40,931 nucleotides of DNA from positions 1 through 40,931 of IMG/VR virus record IMGVR_UViG_3300045107_000822. The stretch is one strand, 5' to 3'. The notes beneath the pieces are model-generated. The model worked only from the letters and a program-made list of their open reading frames with translations. It was not told the DNA's origin and made no database searches. A program made the position numbers and the translations under genes. Positions 14,785 through 23,841 of the stretch are shown here, piece by piece (the first letter of the stretch is position 1; every line of letters starts with the position of its first letter). Source of the stretch: a virus.

Positions 14785-14964
14785 ATGCGTATCCAGCTCA
14801 CCGCCGTGATGGCGGGTCCCACCGGCTCCTACCAGGCGGGCGAGATCGCCGACGTCGACGCGGCGGAGGCGCAGGCGCTCATCGAGGGCGGCTACGCCGT
14901 CGCCGTCGAGGCGCCCGCGCCCGTCGTGGCCGAGCCGGCGACCGACACCCCGGTCCAGCCCTGA
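14785..14964 (+). CDS. Small conserved-type head protein, copy 1
   Basis: A 59-residue protein: an N-terminal beta-strand module (MRIQLTAVMAGPTGSYQAGEIADV), then AEAQALIEGGYAVAVE and a Pro/Ala/Thr-rich tail. It has the same layout as the gene at 16876-17091 (MRxxxxAxxxG, AxALIxxGxA, Pro-rich tail), so the two look like diverged paralogues. Small proteins of this type are common among phage head and tail-joining genes; role unknown. Confidence 0.6.
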   Translation: MRIQLTAVMAGPTGSYQAGEIADVDAAEAQALIEGGYAVAVEAPAPVVAEPATDTPVQP

Positions 14965-14966
14965 CC

Positions 14967-15554
14967 GTGACGGCCGTCCTGGCGACCCTCCCGGAGGCCA
15001 ACGCGTTCCTCGGCTTCACCGACAGCGATGCCGCGCGCGATGCGCTCGTGCAGCAGCTGCTCGATGGCGCCGAGGCGCTGCTGGTCGCCGACACGGGCCG
15101 CCAGGCGCGGCCGTTCGCGGTCGCACAGCCCAGCCGCGTCGAGCTGCAGGACAGCACCGGCACGGACTGGCTCTACCTCGACTACCCCGCCGCGACGAAC
15201 GCCATCGCCGCGTGCGTGATCGGCCCCGACTTCGCCGTCCCGACGGAGACGCTCGACGTGACGCGCGTCGCCGTGCAGGCGGGGAGTCGCTTCATCCGGC
15301 GCCTCGACGGCGGGCGGTTCGGCGCCGCGGAGGTCCCGCGCGCCGTGCGCGTCACGTACAGCGCGGCGGCTGACCTGCCCGCCGTCGCGAAGGCGGCCGT
15401 GCTCCGCGCGACCGAGCTCCTCTGGAACCAGCGCGGCTTCGCGGGCCTCAAGGGCGATCGCGTCGCCGGCCTCGCGATCGACCTCGCGCCCAGCCTGCAG
15501 GCGCTCCCGGACTGGCGCCTCGCCTGCGACGCCACGGGGGACATCAACGTATGA
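14967..15554 (+). CDS. Head-tail connector protein, gp6-like adaptor
   Basis: A 195-residue protein. The N-terminus (TLPEANAFLGFTDSDAARDALVQQLLDGAEALL) matches the helical opening of HK97 gp6/lambda-type adaptor proteins that bind under the portal. The middle is beta-rich and a C-terminal helical region (VAKAAVLRATELLWNQRG) follows, as in that family. GTG at 14967 lies 2 bases after the preceding stop. The gene position (capsid, then adaptor, then closure) supports the call. Confidence 0.7.
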   Translation: MTAVLATLPEANAFLGFTDSDAARDALVQQLLDGAEALLVADTGRQARPFAVAQPSRVELQDSTGTDWLYLDYPAATNAIAACVIGPDFAVPTETLDVTRVAVQAGSRFIRRLDGGRFGAAEVPRAVRVTYSAAADLPAVAKAAVLRATELLWNQRGFAGLKGDRVAGLAIDLAPSLQALPDWRLACDATGDINV

Positions 15555-15919
15555 TGACCGCGCAGGTCGTGCAGGCGCGGGGATGGCGGGCCGTGCGCTT
15601 GCGGCCGACCACGCAGCGCTCCCGCACCGGCGCCACGCAGCGCGTGCCGAGCGACGACGATCGGCGGCCGTGCCGCGTGTGGCTCGAGTCGATCACGGCC
15701 GAGCTGGCCCAGCGCGTCTTCGGCCAGGTGCCGAACGTGACCGTGCGCGGCTACGTGGCCGCGGCGACCGACATCGCCCTCGAGGACCGGCTCGCCGTGA
15801 CCGCCGGCCCGTTCCTGGGGACGTACCGCGTGGTGCGGCGCCTGCCGGCCCCGCGCGTCCACCCCAACGCCGTCGTCGAGCTCGGCCTCGAGGCGACGCC
15901 GGAGGCGGTGGCCCCGTGA
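15551..15919 (+). CDS. Putative head closure (head-tail joining) protein
   Basis: A 122-residue protein with a basic N-terminus and a beta-rich C-terminal half (VTVRGYVAAATDIALEDRLAV, GTYRVVRRLPA). This layout and the position between the adaptor and the gp10-like gene fit the small beta-barrel head-closure proteins. No family signature is certain. ATG overlaps the adaptor stop; the second codon is also ATG. Confidence 0.55.
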   Translation: MMTAQVVQARGWRAVRLRPTTQRSRTGATQRVPSDDDRRPCRVWLESITAELAQRVFGQVPNVTVRGYVAAATDIALEDRLAVTAGPFLGTYRVVRRLPAPRVHPNAVVELGLEATPEAVAP

Positions 15920-16431
15920 GCGCCTTCAACCTCGCCGACCTCGCCAAGGGGGCGTCGCTCGGGCTCGACGGGTTCCTCAAGGACGTCAGCGGCGCCGCCA
16001 ACGAGGGGCTCGTGGCGGGCGCCCGCGTCCTGCGCACCGAGATCAAGCGCGTCCTGAGTGTGCCGGGCACGGAAAGCCAGCCGGCCCCGCCCGGGGCGCC
16101 GCCGCACCGGCTGACCACGCCCAAGACCGCGAAGGCGACGGGGCGCGATGTCGCGGGCAGCCTGTACCGGTCCATCGGCATCGCGCGCGAGGGCGACGCG
16201 CTGCGCGTCGGCTCGCGCCTGTTCACGGCGCGCCTGCTCGAGGAGGGCGCGGGCGCGCTCGCGCCGCATCCCTTCATGGAGCGCGCCTTGGAGGCCGCGG
16301 CGCCGGCGCTCGAGGACGCCCTCGTGGGCACGCTGCAGAAGCGCATCGGCACGGGCGGCAGCTTCTTCGCCGCGGCGGACGCCGTGCGTGGCCGCACGGG
16401 GGGCTCGCCGCTCACGGAGGCCACCCGGTGA
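15916..16431 (+). CDS. HK97 gp10-like neck/tail-joining protein
   Basis: A 171-residue protein. Markers: an N-terminal helix (LVAGARVLRTEIKRVL), the loop GTESQPAPPGAPPHRLT, and above all the C-terminal APHPFMERALEAAAPALEDAL, which matches the 'HPF..PA' motif of HK97 gp10-family proteins. These sit at the head-tail interface or start of the tail. GTG overlaps the preceding stop (GTGA). Confidence 0.75.
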   Translation: MSAFNLADLAKGASLGLDGFLKDVSGAANEGLVAGARVLRTEIKRVLSVPGTESQPAPPGAPPHRLTTPKTAKATGRDVAGSLYRSIGIAREGDALRVGSRLFTARLLEEGAGALAPHPFMERALEAAAPALEDALVGTLQKRIGTGGSFFAAADAVRGRTGGSPLTEATR

Positions 16432-16862
16432 TGATCACGGCCACCGACCCCCTCGCCGCGCTCGCCCAGGGCCTCGTCGCCGTCACGGACATGGCCGCGG
16501 GCGTCGTGGCGCTCACCGGGCGTCCCGATGGCAACCTGCTGCGCGGCGGGGACGATGGCCTCCGTGAGGTGGGCGCCGGCCGCCTGGCCTACCAACTGCG
16601 CCCCGTGCGCCCGGCGGGCTCCGTGGGGCGCTCGTACCTCGGTGACGTCTCGCTCCTGGCGCTCGCGCCCGATGACGAGCGCGCGAGCGCGCTCCTTGAG
16701 GCCGCCTTCGCGGCGCAGACGCCGGCTGCGTTCCTGGCGGCCGGCCTCGACGCGGTGTGGTACGGGAAGCAGGAGCGCGCCATCGAGCCCGTCACGATCG
16801 CCCCCAACGTCGCGCTCGTCGAGGCGACGCTCACGGGCACCATCTGGTTCACCCTTCCCTAA
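16431..16862 (+). CDS. Putative tail terminator/completion protein
   Basis: A 143-residue protein, called mainly by position (between the gp10-like and tail-tube genes) and by its alpha/beta composition with a C-terminal strand TLTGTIWFTLP. Tail terminators cap the tail tube and join it to the head. ATG at 16431 overlaps the preceding stop by one base; a GTG at 16428, one codon earlier, would give the usual 4-base overlap and is equally acceptable. Confidence 0.55.
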   Translation: MITATDPLAALAQGLVAVTDMAAGVVALTGRPDGNLLRGGDDGLREVGAGRLAYQLRPVRPAGSVGRSYLGDVSLLALAPDDERASALLEAAFAAQTPAAFLAAGLDAVWYGKQERAIEPVTIAPNVALVEATLTGTIWFTLP

Positions 16863-16875
16863 CCCGAGAGTCCGC

Positions 16876-17091
16876 ATGCGCGTGAAGATGCTGGCCACCA
16901 TCGAAGGCTCGCCCGCCACCGGCGCCGTGCGCCGGGCCGCCGGCGAGCAGTTCATCATGCCCGACGACGAGGCGCAGGCCCTGATCGACGACGGGGTCGC
17001 GGCCTTCGTGGCGCACGACCCCGCGCCGCCGCCCCCGCCGCCTGCGCCCGCGGCGGCGCCCGAGGCGGCGTCGACCCCCACCGAGGAGTAG
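16876..17091 (+). CDS. Small conserved-type protein, copy 2
   Basis: A 71-residue protein (MRVKMLATIEGSPATG ... DEAQALIDDGVAAFV) with a long Pro/Ala C-terminal tail. It shares its layout with the gene at 14785-14964, so it is probably a paralogue. It precedes the tail-tube gene. Function unknown. Confidence 0.6.
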   Translation: MRVKMLATIEGSPATGAVRRAAGEQFIMPDDEAQALIDDGVAAFVAHDPAPPPPPPAPAAAPEAASTPTEE

Positions 17092-17097
17092 GCCGCC

Positions 17098-18552
17098 ATG
17101 CCCATTCGTGACCAGATGATCGACCGTGCCGACTCCCTGTGGATCGGCGAGGACAAGTCGGGCGGCGCCAGCACGACGCTGAGCGCGGGGGCGACGGCCG
17201 GCGCGACGACGCTCGCGGTCGGCTCCATCGCCGGCATCAGCACCGGCATGGTGCTGCGCGTCGGCGGCGAGGACGCCATGGAGCTGGTGCAGGTGAACGG
17301 GACCCCGAGCGCCGGCAACGTGCCGCTCGCCAGCCCCGGCCTGCAGCGCGACCACGCCTCGGGGGAGGCGGTCGTCGAGCAGATCGTCTACGACCTGGGG
17401 GACGCGGCCGACATCATGGCCGAGCACTCCGCGCAGCAGACGAGCATCCCCGTCGCGACCTCGCCGCTGCCGTTCGGTACCCTCGCCGGCTACACCGAGC
17501 AGGGCGTGAAGTTCTCGATCCCGACGCAGACGATCCACCAGATCGCTCTCGCGCTCGGCATCCCCACCGCGCGGGTGCTCGGCGCGGGCACGCTCGCGGA
17601 TCCGACGCAGCTCTTCACCGACGGCTCCGACTTCAGCACGGCCACGCGGTGGGCGCACGCGGCCGCGGTGCGCGAGGATGGCTCGATCGTGCGCGTCCTC
17701 TTCCCCGCCTGCCAGAGCGACCACACGGTGCACGGCTTCAAGATCGCCCAGGGCACGCCGGCCCCGACGCCGGTGAAGCTCGTGGCGGGGGCGGAGCCGG
17801 CCTACTTCAACGGCGCCTGGAACGCGACGCCACCCCTCTCGCTCCTCCTCCGCGCGACGAAGGGGAAGCTCATCGAGCGGCTGGTCGAGGTCGGGCTCAT
17901 CGTCGACGACGCCATCCTGAGCACGACCGTGGCGAACGCAGCCGCGAAGGACGCGCAGAGCCTGACGCTCGCGAGCGGCACGGGCGCGGCCGCCGGCCAG
18001 TGGCTCCGCCTCTCCGGGCCCGGGCGCCGCGACGACCTCGTCTTCATGAACGCCCCGAGCGGCGCGGTCATGAGCCTCCGGACCCGCCTCGGCTACGCGG
18101 CCGCCGTCGGCGACCTCGCGGTGGTGCAGAAGCTGGTCCCCTTCGGCGGGTGCGCCGAGGAGGGCATCGACTTCCAGACCGGCGGGGAGGTCGCCGCGAT
18201 CCGGCTCGGGACCAAGCGCGGGCAGGTCGCGATCAAGAACCGGCGCGCGGAGGGCCGGCTCTCGTTCATGGTGGTCGACTTCACCCTCGACAACATCCGG
18301 CAGGCGCTGGGGCTCCCGACGGGCAACCTGTCGGGCAGCCGCCTCAAGGTGGACACCTCGCTCTTCACCAACTACGTCAACGGCGTCTACGTGAAGGGGC
18401 TCTACAAGGACGGCTCCACCTTCTGGACGGTGCTCGCGGGGGCGGATGCGATCGCGCAGGCGCTCTCGCTCGCCTTCACGAACGCCGACATCGCGAAGCT
18501 CCCGCTCGCCTACCAGGCGAACAGCGCGATGCGCTTCCTCGCGCACCCGTAG
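17098..18552 (+). CDS. Tail tube (major tail) protein with internal duplication
   Basis: A 484-residue protein in the major-tail-protein position, before the assembly and tape-measure genes. The two halves repeat each other at a constant offset of about 250 residues: STTLSAGATAGATTLAVGS...GMVLRVGG (from residue 25) against STTVANAAAKDAQSLTLAS...GQWLRLSG (from residue 275), and IHQIALALGIPTARVLG (G154) against IRQALGLPTGNLSG (G405). This indicates two fused tube domains, each with an extra small beta domain, as reported for T5 pb6, where three duplicated subunits form a ring normally built from six. Ordinary siphophage tube proteins are about half this length. Confidence 0.8.
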   Translation: MPIRDQMIDRADSLWIGEDKSGGASTTLSAGATAGATTLAVGSIAGISTGMVLRVGGEDAMELVQVNGTPSAGNVPLASPGLQRDHASGEAVVEQIVYDLGDAADIMAEHSAQQTSIPVATSPLPFGTLAGYTEQGVKFSIPTQTIHQIALALGIPTARVLGAGTLADPTQLFTDGSDFSTATRWAHAAAVREDGSIVRVLFPACQSDHTVHGFKIAQGTPAPTPVKLVAGAEPAYFNGAWNATPPLSLLLRATKGKLIERLVEVGLIVDDAILSTTVANAAAKDAQSLTLASGTGAAAGQWLRLSGPGRRDDLVFMNAPSGAVMSLRTRLGYAAAVGDLAVVQKLVPFGGCAEEGIDFQTGGEVAAIRLGTKRGQVAIKNRRAEGRLSFMVVDFTLDNIRQALGLPTGNLSGSRLKVDTSLFTNYVNGVYVKGLYKDGSTFWTVLAGADAIAQALSLAFTNADIAKLPLAYQANSAMRFLAHP

Positions 18553-18559
18553 GGGCGCG

Positions 18560-19423
18560 ATGGACGTCATCCACCAGGCGGACCTCGCGGCGCAGGCGGA
18601 GCTCTTCGCCGCGAACCTCCTGCGCGCCGGGGCGCTGACGGCGGCCGAGCTGGCCGCCCTGCGCCCCGGCGCGGGCGCCGCCGTGCCGGACACCGCCGAG
18701 GGGTGGCTGGGGTTCCTCATCCAGCTGCACCGCCGGCACGCCGTGCTGCACGCCCGGACGCCGGCGGGCGGCGGCGAGGCCGCCGTCGACCCGATCGACC
18801 GCGTTGCCCTCGAGGCGCTCGCGGAGCGGCCGGCGGTGGTCACCCTGCTGGTCCCGCCGGATGCCGCGCACGCGCAGGTCGCCCTTGCGCCCAAGTCCTG
18901 GCAGGCGCTCACGCACTGCTGGGACCGGGACGGGGCGATCGCGTGGCTCTCGGACCTCCTCGAGAGCGCCACCACGGCGGCCGAGCCCCCGGACTACGCG
19001 TGGCTCGCGCAGGCGCGCGAGGAGCTCATCTACCAGCAGGCGCTGCAGGTGTGGGCGTTCAGCCATCCCGGGCCGCAGCTGCCCTGGGATCCCGCGGGGC
19101 CGCCGCCGGCGACCGTGCCCGCGTGGATCCTCGCGCTCGACGCGCGCGACGTCCTGCACCTGCAGATCGTCGCGCACCAGCAGCACGCCGAGGCCTTCCG
19201 GGCGCTGGGCGCCCTGCAGGGACGTCCGGTGGAGGGCACGCGCCGCCGCCCGCTGCCGTGGGCCACCTTCTTCGGCGCGATCGCGGCCGAGGCGGGGGTG
19301 CCGGCGGCGACGCTCATCCGGGACCGGAGCCTCGTAGCCGTCCTCGCGCAGGCGCGGGCCGCCGCGGCCGCCGCGCAGCCGGATCCGGACGAGCGGCGCG
19401 CCGCCGCCACGGGAGCGCGGTAG
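18560..19423 (+). CDS. Putative tail assembly protein
   Basis: A 287-residue helical, Ala-rich protein immediately before the tape measure, the place of tail assembly chaperones. No slippery heptamer or second overlapping reading frame was seen, so the usual programmed frameshift appears to be absent and the protein is a single unit. Residues 240-287 are low-complexity Ala/Arg. The assignment rests on position; a structural tail protein is the alternative. Its TAG stop is followed at once by the GTG of the tape-measure gene. Confidence 0.5.
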   Translation: MDVIHQADLAAQAELFAANLLRAGALTAAELAALRPGAGAAVPDTAEGWLGFLIQLHRRHAVLHARTPAGGGEAAVDPIDRVALEALAERPAVVTLLVPPDAAHAQVALAPKSWQALTHCWDRDGAIAWLSDLLESATTAAEPPDYAWLAQAREELIYQQALQVWAFSHPGPQLPWDPAGPPPATVPAWILALDARDVLHLQIVAHQQHAEAFRALGALQGRPVEGTRRRPLPWATFFGAIAAEAGVPAATLIRDRSLVAVLAQARAAAAAAQPDPDERRAAATGAR

Positions 19424-22400
19424 GTGGCCGGCAAGGCGATTCGCGAGCTGTTCTTCGAGCTTCGGGCCCGCACCCAAGGGCTCGAGGAAGATCTGCGCTT
19501 CGCGGAACGCCGACTGGGGCAGACGGCGAAGTGGGTGATGGCGAACCCGGTCGTCGCCGTGGGAGCGGTCGGAGCGGCCTTCGTGACGGCGGGGCTGGCT
19601 GCCGCCAAGTTCGCGGAAGATCACGACAAGGCCATGCGGAGGGTGGGTGCGGCGACGGGAGCGACAGTCGAGCAGCTGAGGGCTCTCAGTCGCGCCCAAC
19701 GTGAGCTCGCAGTCGAAACCGGCCGGAGCATTGAGGAGCTGGATGCAGCGGCGCAAGCCGTAGCCCGAAAGGGCGTGCAGTCGCCCGAAGAGATCACGCA
19801 GCGCTTGCGCGCGGCAGCCGTGGCGGCGAAGGCCACTGGTGAGGAAATCGGGGCGGTGCTGGAGGGATTGGATCAGGCCCTCGACACGTTCTCGCTGACG
19901 AGTGACCGCTCCGGAGAGGTACTCGGGAAGCTCTTCGCGGCATCACGCGGCAAGGCCAGCCTCGAGGAGCTCTTCGAGGGGATCGCAAAGGCCACGCCTC
20001 TCATCCGCGCGAACCGGATGGAGCTCGACCAGTTCGCACGCGTACTTTCGGCCGCAATTGACCGCGGGTACGGCGGCAAGAAGCTGGCGCCTTTCCTCGA
20101 GTCACTGAACGCCACCGACTTCACGCGGCTCGCCACCGAAGCTCCGCGCGTCGCTCACGGCCTCGACCAGATGGTCGCTGCCGCCGAGCGCGCGGAGACG
20201 CCGAGCGACCGGTTTGCCAGGACCTGGGCCAGCATCAAGGACACATTCCTCGAGGTTGGCACGGTCGCCCTGCCGGCCGTCGAAGGTGGCCTTCGGGCCT
20301 TCACCGATGCGTGGATGGGAGCAAAGTCCGCGATCGGCGGCATGACAGTGAAGGATTACCTGCGCGTGCTGCGCCAGTCGGCTTCGGATGTCGGCACGAT
20401 GGACGAGATCGGCGGTCTCAACAACGCAATCGAGGCGGTCCGCGCAATCCGCGAAGCGGTGGCCAAGCGAGCGTTTTCGTGGGCATCGCTCGACCCGGTC
20501 CAGCGCGCTCAGGTTCGCGACTGGTTGTCGACCTTGCAGCAGGCTCAGGAGCGGCGGCAGAAGGCCATGAACGTCGCCGCCGACTCTGAGTTCGACTTTG
20601 CTCGCACTTTCGGATGGACGGCTGCGGATGTCTCTGCGGTCGCAGGGGCAGGAAGGCGTACTACACCGCGCACGGGCGATGACCTCGACCGCCGCGCGCA
20701 GCAGAAGGCGCTGCGGGAGCTGAACCAGCGCCTCGGCGACCTGTTCGACCGCTTCGTCTCGCCGGCGGGCGGCGGCGAGGCGGCCGGCGTCAACAAGCTC
20801 TTCGACCAGCTGCGCGCGGACGGCGAGGGCCTCCTCAAGGACAAGAGCCAGCTCGATGAGTGGGTGCAGGGCCTCGAGCGCCTGCGCGCCGCCGCGCTCG
20901 TCCGCGCCGACGACAAGACGATCCTCAAGGCTGTTGAGGAGCAGGCGAAGAAGTTCATGAACACGCTCGGCGACGAGCCGATGACGGCGTCCGAGATGGA
21001 GCAGGCGGAGAAGCTCATCGCGAGCCTCAAGGAGCTCGTGCGCCGCCTCGGGCCGGACACCGCGGAGGGGGCCGCTGCGCAGGAGAAGCTCAACACGCTG
21101 CAGCAGCGCTACCTCAAGGGCGTGGGCGATGCCCGCATCATCAAGCGGGAATCGCTGAGCGATGACCAGCTCGCCATCCAGCGGCTGCAGATGCAGGCGC
21201 AGCTGATCGGGAACGCGGTCACGGGTGCGCTGCAGCTGGCGAGCGCGTTCGGCATGGTGGACGAGAAGACGGCCCGCGTGATCCAGAACCTGTCGCAGGT
21301 CGGGACGAACATTCCCGGCTTCATGAAGGCGCTCGAGGCCTACAACAACCCGACCACCGGGGGCAGCCTGAGTCAACTGTCCGAGGTGGCGGCATTCGGA
21401 CTGTCGATCGCGGGCGGCCTCGCCGGCCTGCTCGGCGGCCTCCTCGACGACGGGGGGGCGGAGCGCCGCCGTGTGCTCGAGGAGAACACGGCGGCGCTCG
21501 CGCGGCTCACCGACCACATCGGCGACCTCGCCGGCAGCAACGTCATGGGGAGCACGATCACCGCCGGCAAGGCGGTGGCCAACCGGTATGCGGGGACGAT
21601 GCCGGAGATCCCCGCCATCAATCCCTTCAACGGCGCCCAGCGCACCCAGGCCGCGCTGGCACAGGCCCAGTGGCTCGCCAACGTGAAGGCGGCGTTCGCG
21701 GCGCAGGGGCTCTCGGGGACGAAGCTGGCGGAGCTGGCGCAGGCGCTCGGCATCACCCTCGACGGCACGGCGGCGTCCTACCAGAAGCTGCTGCAGGCCA
21801 TCAAGGCGGCGGACCTGGCGGCGTTCACGGACACCTTCGCCGGCAGTCTCGCGCGCCTCGGCGCAGAGCTCAACGTCTACAACGTCACGGACCCGACCGA
21901 GAAGCTGCGGCGCACCGTGAAGGTGCTCACCGACACGAAGACCGGGATCCCCGCACTGGCGACGGCGTTCGCCGGGCTCGACCTCGGCAACGCCAGTGAC
22001 CGCGCCGTCGCGATCGCGCGCCTTCAGAACCTCTTCGAGGCCCTCGCGGCCGGCTCGCTCGAGACGGGGGGCGCGAACATCAGCGAGGCGCTGCAGGCCA
22101 TCCAGGACCTGCTCGCGCAGCTGCGCGGCCTCAACGGTACCACGACCGAGGGCGGGGGCCAGAGCGGCTTCTCCGTGAGTCGGTCGATCACGGAGTCTTC
22201 GGCGGAGGACCTCATCGGGCTCGCGCGCTCGCAGGTGATGCTCCTCGACGCGCTGCTGGCCCACGTGGCCGCCATCCGGACCGCGATCGCGCTCGGGCCG
22301 CAGCTGCCGCCGGCGACGGGGGGCGGGCTCCTCCCGGGCGCGGTCATCCACCTCACCGTGAACGTCCAGGCCGCGCCGGGCAGCGATGCCACCGCGATCG

Positions 22401-22501
22401 GGACGCAGGTCGGCAACGCCGCCGGCACGGCCATCCTCGACGCCCTCCTGGGGCGGTCCCTCGCGCTCACGCTGTACGCCCGCGGCCAGCTCACCGCCTA
22501 A
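19424..22501 (+). CDS. Tape measure protein
   Basis: A 1025-residue protein that sets tail length and takes part in DNA ejection. The N-terminal third has the typical tape-measure core (FAEDHDKAMRRVGAATGAT, helical repeats, KATGEEIGAVLEGLDQAL, RSGEVLGKLFAASRGKASLEEL), then long helical and Ala-rich regions with hydrophobic stretches (about residues 655-685) and a Gly-rich C-terminus. At roughly 0.15 nm per residue the tail would be near 150 nm. Codon use changes within the gene: 19424 to about 20690 has many A/T-ending codons, while the rest is almost purely G/C-ending, suggesting a recombinant junction. GTG start is directly adjacent to the upstream stop. Confidence 0.9.
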   Translation: MAGKAIRELFFELRARTQGLEEDLRFAERRLGQTAKWVMANPVVAVGAVGAAFVTAGLAAAKFAEDHDKAMRRVGAATGATVEQLRALSRAQRELAVETGRSIEELDAAAQAVARKGVQSPEEITQRLRAAAVAAKATGEEIGAVLEGLDQALDTFSLTSDRSGEVLGKLFAASRGKASLEELFEGIAKATPLIRANRMELDQFARVLSAAIDRGYGGKKLAPFLESLNATDFTRLATEAPRVAHGLDQMVAAAERAETPSDRFARTWASIKDTFLEVGTVALPAVEGGLRAFTDAWMGAKSAIGGMTVKDYLRVLRQSASDVGTMDEIGGLNNAIEAVRAIREAVAKRAFSWASLDPVQRAQVRDWLSTLQQAQERRQKAMNVAADSEFDFARTFGWTAADVSAVAGAGRRTTPRTGDDLDRRAQQKALRELNQRLGDLFDRFVSPAGGGEAAGVNKLFDQLRADGEGLLKDKSQLDEWVQGLERLRAAALVRADDKTILKAVEEQAKKFMNTLGDEPMTASEMEQAEKLIASLKELVRRLGPDTAEGAAAQEKLNTLQQRYLKGVGDARIIKRESLSDDQLAIQRLQMQAQLIGNAVTGALQLASAFGMVDEKTARVIQNLSQVGTNIPGFMKALEAYNNPTTGGSLSQLSEVAAFGLSIAGGLAGLLGGLLDDGGAERRRVLEENTAALARLTDHIGDLAGSNVMGSTITAGKAVANRYAGTMPEIPAINPFNGAQRTQAALAQAQWLANVKAAFAAQGLSGTKLAELAQALGITLDGTAASYQKLLQAIKAADLAAFTDTFAGSLARLGAELNVYNVTDPTEKLRRTVKVLTDTKTGIPALATAFAGLDLGNASDRAVAIARLQNLFEALAAGSLETGGANISEALQAIQDLLAQLRGLNGTTTEGGGQSGFSVSRSITESSAEDLIGLARSQVMLLDALLAHVAAIRTAIALGPQLPPATGGGLLPGAVIHLTVNVQAAPGSDATAIGTQVGNAAGTAILDALLGRSLALTLYARGQLTA

Positions 22502-22503
22502 CC

Positions 22504-23841
22504 ATGTGCACCGGCTTCCTCCTCAACGGCGCGGACGTCTGGGCGACCTACCGGCTGGCCCTCGAGAGCTGGGACGGCGCCTATGACGAGCCCGCGGCCA
22601 CGTGGGTGCAGCAGCCCCTGATCGGCCGCGCCGGCGCGGCCCTGCTGGATCCGGCAGCCCGGGTGGCCACGCGCCCGGTCACGCTCGTCGGGGTGCTCCG
22701 CGGCACGGATGCGGCCGACGCGCGCACCAAGCTCGGGCTCCTGAAGGCCGCGCTCGGGGGCGCCGCCCCGGTGCGCCTCACCACGCCGGATCTGCCGACG
22801 CGCGAGCTGTGGGCCTACCGCGGCACGTGCGCGGTCCGCGAGGCGCCGGCGTGGCAGCGGGACCTCACGGTCACGATCGCCCTCACGGCGCTCGACCCGT
22901 GGTGGCGCGGTACGAGTGACACCGTCGTCGCGGGCATCGGCGCGACGCCCGTGGCGCTGCCGCTCGGCGACGCGCCGGTGCGGCCCGAACTGACGTGGGT
23001 GGGGGCGGCGACCGACCCCGTCATCACCGTGCGGAGCGGTCGAGATGCCCTGCCCGCCTATCGCATGACGGCTGGGGCGACCTCCGCATACCCCAATCCT
23101 GAGAACCTGATCGCCTACAGCGAGGCGCTCGACAATGGCGCGTGGCTGGCTCAGAACGTCACGGTGGCCGCGGATGCCGCCGTGCTGGCCACCGGGGGAC
23201 AGCTCGCCGAGCAGCTGACCGTGACGGGCACGCCCGACGCCGGGCTGTTCTACACCACGCCCGCGCTCGTCGCGAACCAGCGCTACATCGGGGCGTTCGA
23301 TGTCCGCGGCGGGACGGCCGCCTGGGCGTGGCTCGGCCTGCTCGAGAACGGCACGTGGCATCGTGCCTGGGTGAACCTTGCGACCGGTGCGGTGGGAACG
23401 CAGGCGAGCTGCACGGCGAGCGTCACGGCGGTCACGGGCCCCGACGGCCAGGTGTGGTACCGGGTCACCGTGGCGTGTACGGCGCTCTCGATCGGGAACA
23501 TCGAAAAGAAGTGGTCGCTCGGCCTTTCGGATGCCGACAACAGCACCGCCGTCACGAACGGCAAGACCGCTTTCGTCGCGCGGGCGCAGTTTGCCCGGGC
23601 CCGCGCCGTGCTCGCCACGCTCGGTCTCACGACGACCATCGTCGCGGCGGATCGTCTGGTCGTCGACTGCGACGCGTGCACGGTGTCGCTCAACGGCGCC
23701 TCGAGTGCCAACCTCCTCACCAGCGGCGATTTCTTCGCGCTGGACCCGGCGACGGACGCGGATCTGGCTGGCGCGAGCTGGCCGACCCTCGAGGTGTCGA
23801 GCGGGACCCTGGCGGCGAAGTACCGGAAGCGCTGGCGATGA
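22504..23841 (+). CDS. Distal tail (Dit)-like protein with inserted carbohydrate-binding-type domain
   Basis: A 445-residue baseplate or tail-tip protein. Residues 1-150 resemble siphovirus Dit N-terminal domains (VRLTTPDLPTRELWAYRGTC, VTIALTALDPWWRG). Residues about 198-375 form a separate module that starts NPENLIAYSEALDNGAWLAQ and ends near TAFVARAQFARA, the pattern of jelly-roll carbohydrate-binding domains found in phage tail proteins. The C-terminal 70 residues resume the Dit fold (LVVDCDACTVSLNG ... LAAKYRKRWR). Such 'evolved' Dit proteins add host-surface binding to the hub. Confidence 0.75.
   Translation: MCTGFLLNGADVWATYRLALESWDGAYDEPAATWVQQPLIGRAGAALLDPAARVATRPVTLVGVLRGTDAADARTKLGLLKAALGGAAPVRLTTPDLPTRELWAYRGTCAVREAPAWQRDLTVTIALTALDPWWRGTSDTVVAGIGATPVALPLGDAPVRPELTWVGAATDPVITVRSGRDALPAYRMTAGATSAYPNPENLIAYSEALDNGAWLAQNVTVAADAAVLATGGQLAEQLTVTGTPDAGLFYTTPALVANQRYIGAFDVRGGTAAWAWLGLLENGTWHRAWVNLATGAVGTQASCTASVTAVTGPDGQVWYRVTVACTALSIGNIEKKWSLGLSDADNSTAVTNGKTAFVARAQFARARAVLATLGLTTTIVAADRLVVDCDACTVSLNGASSANLLTSGDFFALDPATDADLAGASWPTLEVSSGTLAAKYRKRWR

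Noticed and set aside
18560-19423. Programmed frameshift for a tail assembly chaperone pair
   Set aside because: No slippery heptamer or second overlapping frame of useful length was found; the gene ends immediately before the tape-measure GTG.
20102-22351. Long minus-strand frame (about 750 codons) opposite the tape measure
   Set aside because: Composition is biased and without domains; the plus-strand tape-measure protein explains the region.
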